Source: Acidobacteriota bacterium
GTDB taxonomy: Bacteria > Acidobacteriota > Terriglobia > Bryobacterales > Bryobacteraceae
Assembly: GCA_947466555.1 (NCBI GenBank)
Contig: CANIFK010000118.1
Coordinates: forward strand, 1-10,727
DNA length: 10,727 bases
Direction: 5' to 3'
Under the pieces are notes generated by a model. That model made no database searches and was not told where the DNA came from. It saw only the letters and a list, made by a program, of their open reading frames with translations. The position numbers and the translations under genes are program-made. Positions 6,570 through 10,727 of this stretch are shown here, piece by piece. Each line of letters begins with the position of its first letter. The stretch's first letter is position 1.

Positions 6570-7946
6570 ATGTCCTCTTCCCTCTCGGTTGTCATTCTCG
6601 CGGCCGGCTTCGGCACGCGCATGAAATCGCACACCACCAAGGTGCTGCACCGCGCCGGCGGTTTCCCCCTCGTTGAACATGTCGTGCGCACGGCGCTCAC
6701 CATCGCCCCGGCCGATCGCGTCGTCACCGTCGTCGGTCACCAGGCCGATCGTGTCGCCGCCGCCGTCACGCCCTACGGCGTCAAAACCGCGCTTCAGGAC
6801 GTCCCCCGCGGCACCGGCCACGCCCTGCGCTGCGCCCGCGAAGCCGCCCCCGCCGACGGCCATCTCGTCGTTCTCTACGGCGACGTGCCGCTGCTCTCAG
6901 AAGCCACCCTCGCCCGCCTCATCATGCAGCACACGGCCAACAATGCCGCGGCCACCGTACTCACCGCCGTCCTCGATGACCCTGCCGCCTACGGCCGCAT
7001 CATCCGCGGCGCCGATGGTGGCGTCGAAGCCATCGTCGAATTCAAAGCCGCCTCCGAAGCACAGCGTGCCGTCAAGGAAATCAACTCCGGCATCTACTGC
7101 TTCAACGCCCCGCTCCTCTGGCAGCACATCGATTCCATCACCACCAACAACCCCGCCGGCGAGTTCTACCTCACCGACATGGTCGAAATCCTCCGCGCCC
7201 ACGGCCACCGCGTCGACGGCCAGATCATGGCCGACTCCTCCGAACTCCTCGGCATCAATACCAAAGTCGAACTCGCCGAAGTCGATCGCCTCTTCCGCCT
7301 CCGCAAAGCCACCCAGCTCATGCTCGACGGCGTCACCATCGAACGCCCCGAAACCGTCTCCATCGATCTCGACGTCACCATCGCCGCCGACACCATCATC
7401 GAGCCCAACACCCGCATCCTCGGCAACACCACCATCGGCGCCAACGCCCGCATTGGCACCGGCTCCGTCGTCACCAATTCCACCATCGCCGACGGCGTTC
7501 AAATCGAACCCTACTGCGTCATCGCCGACACCGAAATCGGCGAAGCCGCCCACGTCGGCCCCTTCGCCCGCCTCCGTATGAACAACCGCGTCGGCGCCAA
7601 TGTCCACATCGGCAACTTCGTCGAACTCAAAAAGACGACGATGGGCGACGGCGCCAAAGCCAATCACCTGGCCTATCTGGGCGATTCCACCATCGGCGCC
7701 AAAACCAACATCGGCGCCGGGACCATCACCTGTAACTACGACGGTAAGTTAAAACACCCCACCACAATTGGCGCAGGCGTCTTCGTCGGCAGTAACTCCA
7801 CCCTCGTCGCCCCGGTCACACTGGAAGAGGGCAGCTACATCGCCGCCGGCTCAGTAATTACCGACCAAGTCCCCTCCGGCGCCCTCGCCATCGCCCGCGG
7901 CCGCCAGTCGAACAAGGATGGCTGGGTAGCGAAAAAGAAGAGCTAG
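6570..7946 (+). CDS. glmU: Bifunctional UDP-N-acetylglucosamine pyrophosphorylase / glucosamine-1-phosphate N-acetyltransferase
   Basis: Acetylates glucosamine-1-phosphate and then uridylylates it, giving UDP-GlcNAc for peptidoglycan and other envelope polymers. At 458 residues it is full length. N-terminal uridylyltransferase: LAAGFGTRMKS (10-20) with K24, PRGTGHALRCA, YGDVPLL with the metal ligand D105, EINSGIY and GEFYLTD. C-terminal left-handed beta-helix acetyltransferase from ~250: many hexapeptides such as IGANAR and IGTGSV, FARLRM, GNFVELKK, NHLAYLG with the presumed catalytic H366, and NIGAGTITCNYDG. The loop between the Gly-rich motif and K24 reads HTT where most family members have a sequence ending in LP. 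AGGA at 6556-6559 is a usable Shine-Dalgarno ten bases upstream. It lies 12 bases after yvcK in the same reading frame, separated only by the yvcK stop. Its TAG stop overlaps the stop of the convergent lipoprotein gene. Confidence 0.97.
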   Translation: MSSSLSVVILAAGFGTRMKSHTTKVLHRAGGFPLVEHVVRTALTIAPADRVVTVVGHQADRVAAAVTPYGVKTALQDVPRGTGHALRCAREAAPADGHLVVLYGDVPLLSEATLARLIMQHTANNAAATVLTAVLDDPAAYGRIIRGADGGVEAIVEFKAASEAQRAVKEINSGIYCFNAPLLWQHIDSITTNNPAGEFYLTDMVEILRAHGHRVDGQIMADSSELLGINTKVELAEVDRLFRLRKATQLMLDGVTIERPETVSIDLDVTIAADTIIEPNTRILGNTTIGANARIGTGSVVTNSTIADGVQIEPYCVIADTEIGEAAHVGPFARLRMNNRVGANVHIGNFVELKKTTMGDGAKANHLAYLGDSTIGAKTNIGAGTITCNYDGKLKHPTTIGAGVFVGSNSTLVAPVTLEEGSYIAAGSVITDQVPSGALAIARGRQSNKDGWVAKKKS

Positions 7947-8302
7947 TCCCGAAACTCCCGCTCCGCCTCACGCACCGCCCGGTCCGCCTCCCGGCGTAAC
8001 CGGTCCGCCTCCCGGCGCGCGTCATCCGCCGCACGTCGCGCATCATCAGCCGCCCGCCGCGCGTCCCGGTGCACGTCCCGCATCGCCTCACGCATATCGT
8101 CGCGCAGGTCGTACTTCGCACGGCGCGCATCATCCCGCGCCTCGCGCGCGGCCTCGCGCACATCGTGCGCCGCCTCACGCACGGCCTCGCGGACCTCCCG
8201 GCCCGCCTTGCGCAATTCGTCCCTCACCTCGTGCCGCTCACGATGGGAGCAGGCACTTGTACCGATCACCAAAAGCAGTATGCCAACGGAAATCCGCATC
8301 AT
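7943..8302 (-). CDS. Small predicted lipoprotein with Arg-rich heptad-repeat helix
   Basis: A 119-residue protein with no family I recognise. Residues 1-17 are a signal peptide: MMR, a hydrophobic stretch (ISVGILLLVIG), then TSA followed by Cys18, so a lipobox with an unusual Thr at -3. The rest is almost only Arg, Ala, Asp and Glu with scattered Val/Leu/Met, in heptads such as RRAADDA twice, then RREADRL and RREADRA. This predicts one long charged helix or coiled-coil trimer, in outline like Braun lipoprotein Lpp but longer, far more charged and lacking the C-terminal Lys that ties Lpp to peptidoglycan. It lies 43 bases downstream of truB on the same strand and may share its transcript. Codons end in G, the opposite of the + strand genes, as in truB. 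The start choice is explained in the ribosome-binding-site entry at 8309-8313. Confidence 0.75.
   Translation of the reverse strand: MMRISVGILLLVIGTSACSHRERHEVRDELRKAGREVREAVREAAHDVREAAREARDDARRAKYDLRDDMREAMRDVHRDARRAADDARRAADDARREADRLRREADRAVREAEREFRD
7979..8017. repeat. Tandem 18-bp direct repeat with 21-bp period inside the lipoprotein gene
   Basis: The 18 bases at 7979-7996 recur exactly at 8000-8017. The 21-base period is seven codons, so the repeat duplicates one protein heptad (RREADR- type). Looser copies continue toward 8070. This suggests the helix grew by in-frame duplication of a heptad unit. Confidence 0.85.
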
Positions 8303-8308
8303 CCCAAA

Positions 8309-8313
8309 CACCT
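8309..8313 (-). promoter_or_regulatory. Ribosome binding site deciding the lipoprotein start
   Basis: On the - strand AGGTG lies six bases before the ATG at 8302-8300 and nine before a second ATG at 8299-8297. An in-frame TAG at 8314-8312 excludes anything earlier than GTG at 8311, and that GTG overlaps this site. The ATG at 8302 is therefore preferred; the one at 8299 is equally possible and would drop one Met. Confidence 0.6.
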
Positions 8314-8345
8314 ACGCGGCAAACGGGACAAATGTTCCCAGAAAA

Positions 8346-9227
8346 TTACAAGACCAACATCGGGTGATACAAATTCGGAATCACCATCTCCCCAATCGCC
8401 ACCAACTCCCCCGCCTCATCCACCGCCCGCACAAACGGCGCCCCATTCCGCACCCGGAACGGAGACACCCGGAAATCCCGCCCCTGCCGAATGCTCACGA
8501 CCGTCGCCACGTCCACGCGCTCCAACGGAAAGTCCGGCAACAGATCCACCGCCGGCACCACCGCCTCGGCAAACCGCCCCTCTCCCGCCATCTCGCCCAA
8601 CACCTCCAACGTCCGGGCCTGTTCAATCGTGAACACCCCGGCCCGCGTCCGTCGCAACGCGCACAAATGCGCCCCGCAGCCCAACGCCAGCCCCAACTCG
8701 TGCGCAATGCTCCGCACGTAGGTGCCCGACGAACAGTGCACCCGCAACTTCGCCTCGGCCCCGTCACAGCCCAGCATCTCCAGCGAAAACACCGTCACCG
8801 GCACCGCCGCCAGCTCCACCGGCTTGTTCTTCCGTTCCAGCTTGTACGCCGGCACGCCGTCAATCTTCTTCGCCGAAACTGGCGGCGGCGTCTGCAGCAA
8901 CTCGCCACGAAACGCATCCAGCGCCCGCTCCAACGCCGCGGCGTCCAGAACAACGGAAACCGCCTCCGAAGTCGCATACCCTTCGGAATCGTACGTGTTC
9001 GTCGAAAACCCGAACCGCACCGTCGCCTCGTATACCTTATCGGCCTTCATCATGAACTGGGAAAGCCGCGTCGCCCGGTTCAGCACCAGCGGCAAGACGC
9101 CAGTCGCCAACGGGTCCAGCGTCCCCAAATGTCCTACCCGGCGTGTCGCGGCAATGCGCCGCATCTTCCCTACTACGTCGTGAGAAGTCCACGCACTGGG
9201 CTTATCAACGACAATGACTCCGTCCAT
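8346..9227 (-). CDS. truB: tRNA pseudouridine-55 synthase
   Basis: Isomerises U55 to pseudouridine in the T-loop of elongator tRNAs. At 293 residues it is full length. It begins MDGVIVVDKP, the usual TruB opening, and has SHDVV, then the catalytic motif RVGHLGTLDPLATG with nucleophile D38. KVYEATVRFG follows, with Y66 expected to stack on the target base. CSSGTYVRSIAHELG carries the conserved Arg. The last ~65 residues (GRDFRVSPFRVRNG through GEMVIPN) fit the C-terminal PUA-like RNA-binding domain. A TAG in frame six bases upstream makes this ATG the earliest start. The common neighbours infB, rbfA and ribF are absent. The gene is divergent from the ABC transporter gene and may be co-transcribed with the downstream lipoprotein gene. 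Codons end largely in G. Confidence 0.97.
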   Translation of the reverse strand: MDGVIVVDKPSAWTSHDVVGKMRRIAATRRVGHLGTLDPLATGVLPLVLNRATRLSQFMMKADKVYEATVRFGFSTNTYDSEGYATSEAVSVVLDAAALERALDAFRGELLQTPPPVSAKKIDGVPAYKLERKNKPVELAAVPVTVFSLEMLGCDGAEAKLRVHCSSGTYVRSIAHELGLALGCGAHLCALRRTRAGVFTIEQARTLEVLGEMAGEGRFAEAVVPAVDLLPDFPLERVDVATVVSIRQGRDFRVSPFRVRNGAPFVRAVDEAGELVAIGEMVIPNLYHPMLVL

Positions 9228-9235
9228 CTCCTACC
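9228..9235 (-). promoter_or_regulatory. Unusually close ribosome binding site of truB
   Basis: Read on the - strand, GGTAGGAG runs directly into the truB ATG, so the AGGAG core has no spacer where five to nine bases is normal. No later in-frame ATG fits the protein and a stop blocks earlier ones. Either the upstream GGT/AGG part pairs with 16S rRNA, or initiation is inefficient here. Confidence 0.4.
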
Positions 9236-9268
9236 AGCGTAACAGCCCCAGCCCGTAAACTAGAAGCA
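9236..9268. promoter_or_regulatory. Short divergent intergenic region between truB and the ABC transporter gene
   Basis: Only about 41 bases separate the two divergent start codons (9227 and 9269), so the promoters for both genes must overlap each other or reach into the opposite coding sequence. I see no convincing -10/-35 pair on either strand within it. Confidence 0.3.
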
Positions 9269-10727
9269 GTGCAGGCCGACGAACCCAAAGGCAAACTCTA
9301 CGACGGCCAAATGCTACGGCGTCTCGCCGTCTATTTGAAGCCCTACAAAGCCAGCGTCACCGGCACGCTCGTCCTCGTCACCCTCCACGGCCTCTTCGAT
9401 TCCCTCGGCCCCCTCCTCACCCGCTACGCCGTCGATCGCTACTTCACCCACTCCCCCGTCACCAAACTTCCCTTCGAACTCCCCGCCGATCCCTACAACG
9501 GCCTCACCATCCTCACCATCGCCTACCTCACCGTCGTCATTCTCACTCTCCTGAGCGAATTCGGCATGACCCTCCTCATGAACCGTACCGCCCAACACGC
9601 CATGTTCGACCTCCGGCGCGACCTCTTCGCCCACCTCCACCGCCTCGACATCGCCTACTTCGACCGCAATCCCATCGGCCGCATCGTCACCCGCGTCACC
9701 AGCGATGTCGACATGCTCAACGAGCTCTTCTCCTCCGGCTTCGTCGCCATCCTCGGCGACCTGCTGATGCTCCTCTGGCTCCTGGCCATCCTGCTCTCCC
9801 TCAGCCCCGGCATGACGTTGATCGTCCTCGCCGCCACCCCGCTCGTCTTCGCCGCCACCATGCGCTTCCGCACCGAAGTCGCCAGTTCCAACCGTCGCAT
9901 CCGCACCGCCGTCGCCGCCATCAACTCCTTCCTCCAGGAACACATCAACGGCATCGCCATCGTCCAGCTCTTCAACCGCGAAGCCCGCTCCCGCGCCGAT
10001 TTCGCCCGCATCAACCGCGAACACACCGACGCCTACAAAGACTCCATCCACGCCTACGGCTGGTTCTATCCCATCGTCGAATTCCTCGGCATGATCACCC
10101 TGGCCGGCCTGCTCGTCTACGGCGGCGTCACCATCCCGGCCGGAGCGGCTTCCATCGGCACCGTCGTCGCGTTTTTCCAATACGCCATCCGCTTCTTCCG
10201 CCCCATCCAGGACCTGAGCGAGAAATACAACGTCCTGCAGGCCGCTTCCGCCGCCAGTGAGCGCATTTTCCAGCTCCTGGACACCGTACCGGCCATCCAG
10301 GCCCCCGAAACGCCCCAGACGGTCCCGCAGGACATGACCATCACCTTCGAAAACGTCTGGTTCGCCTACAAGGAAGAAGATTGGATCCTCCGCGACATCA
10401 GCTTCACCATCCGCCCGGGGGAAACCGTCGCCATCGTCGGCCACACCGGCGCCGGCAAAACCACGCTCACCAACCTCCTCCTCCGCTTCTACGACATCCA
10501 GCGCGGCTCCATCCAAATCGGCGGCATCGATATCCGCCAGTTCCGCCCCGAAGACCTCCGCGCCCTCTTCGCCATCGTCTTGCAGGACCCCTGGCTCTTC
10601 ACCGGCGACATCCGTTCCAACATCACCCTCGGCACCCCCGGCCTCTCCGAAGCCCAAATTCGCAAAGCCGCCGAACGCGTCAATCTCCTGCCCTTCATCG
10701 ACCAACTCCCCAACGGCCTCTCCGAGC
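9269..10727 (+). CDS. ABC transporter half-transporter (MsbA/MdlB-like), 3' end outside window
   Basis: An exporter-type half-transporter with fused membrane and ATPase domains; 486 codons are visible and the frame is open at the window end. GTG at 9269 is the earliest possible start: TGA at 9215-9217 closes the frame upstream and no ATG, GTG or TTG lies between. It also keeps the N-terminal GKLYDGQMLRRL before the first membrane helix. About six membrane segments lie between residues 28 and 320, with a short extracytoplasmic loop near 58-75. YFDRNPIGRIVTRVTSDVDM is the typical coupling-helix region. The ATPase domain starts near 345, with Walker A GHTGAGKTT from residue 391 and the Q-loop LQDPWLF (Q439). 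The signature motif, Walker B and H-loop would be downstream. The substrate cannot be told; lipid or multidrug export is common in the family. A partner half-transporter may follow. Confidence 0.95.
   Translation, partial: MQADEPKGKLYDGQMLRRLAVYLKPYKASVTGTLVLVTLHGLFDSLGPLLTRYAVDRYFTHSPVTKLPFELPADPYNGLTILTIAYLTVVILTLLSEFGMTLLMNRTAQHAMFDLRRDLFAHLHRLDIAYFDRNPIGRIVTRVTSDVDMLNELFSSGFVAILGDLLMLLWLLAILLSLSPGMTLIVLAATPLVFAATMRFRTEVASSNRRIRTAVAAINSFLQEHINGIAIVQLFNREARSRADFARINREHTDAYKDSIHAYGWFYPIVEFLGMITLAGLLVYGGVTIPAGAASIGTVVAFFQYAIRFFRPIQDLSEKYNVLQAASAASERIFQLLDTVPAIQAPETPQTVPQDMTITFENVWFAYKEEDWILRDISFTIRPGETVAIVGHTGAGKTTLTNLLLRFYDIQRGSIQIGGIDIRQFRPEDLRALFAIVLQDPWLFTGDIRSNITLGTPGLSEAQIRKAAERVNLLPFIDQLPNGLSE

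Noticed and set aside
7960..8220. Repeated GC-rich units that could suggest a CRISPR array or satellite
   Set aside because: The period is 21 bases with no spacers, and the units translate to protein heptads on the - strand, so they are coding repeats.
8208..9242. Long + strand open frame opposite truB
   Set aside because: Arg/His/Pro/Gln-rich low-complexity translation; truB on the - strand is unmistakable.
9314..10705. A 463-codon open frame on the - strand opposite the ABC transporter gene
   Set aside because: Its Gly/Asp/Glu/Val-rich composition is what antisense of C-ending codons produces; the + strand frame has clear ABC transporter motifs.
1..10727. A defence system, toxin-antitoxin pair, prophage or mobile island
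   Set aside because: All but three genes are recognisable housekeeping or transport genes, with consistent composition and no mobility genes, terminal repeats or tRNA sites.

Overview
This is a GC-rich bacterial chromosomal window (third codon positions almost always G or C) carrying housekeeping genes. My best taxonomic guess is an Acidobacteriota member, perhaps Solibacter/Bryobacter-like. That rests on the general look of the proteins and gene order and is an inference. I see no RNA gene, insertion sequence, integrase, CRISPR array or phage gene.

Layout. (1) Positions 1-4875, + strand: a tight run of five genes that touch or overlap. These are the 3' two thirds of valS (valyl-tRNA synthetase), nadC (NAD synthesis), birA (biotin-protein ligase), coaX (type III pantothenate kinase, CoA synthesis) and an unrecognised 228-residue protein. 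Junctions are a 1-base overlap, a 4-base overlap, a 3-base gap and a 4-base overlap, so this is almost certainly one transcript. It couples a tRNA synthetase to three cofactor steps (NAD, biotin, CoA). (2) Positions 4876-4948: a relatively AT-rich gap, the only good place for an internal promoter on the + strand. (3) Positions 4949-7946, + strand: a small TPR protein, a YvcK/CofD-like protein that appears to start at TTG inside the end of the TPR gene, and glmU, which makes UDP-GlcNAc. YvcK homologues bind UDP-GlcNAc, so this trio looks like a cell-envelope precursor and regulation unit. (4) Positions 7943-9227, - strand: truB (tRNA pseudouridine-55 synthase), then a small predicted lipoprotein with an extremely Arg/Ala/Asp/Glu-rich heptad-repeat helix. 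Its stop codon shares the palindrome CTAG with the glmU stop codon. (5) Positions 9269-10727, + strand: an MsbA/MdlB-like ABC half-transporter starting at GTG and running off the window end before its signature motif.

Base composition. The + strand is richer in C than G in every gene, whichever way the gene points: + genes end codons in C, while the two - strand genes end codons in G. This fits a replication-strand mutational bias and suggests the + strand is the lagging-type strand here, so most of these genes may be transcribed head-on to replication.

I find no clear evidence of a new biological system. The most open items are the unrecognised gene after coaX, the Arg-rich lipoprotein, and the TPR-yvcK-glmU arrangement.
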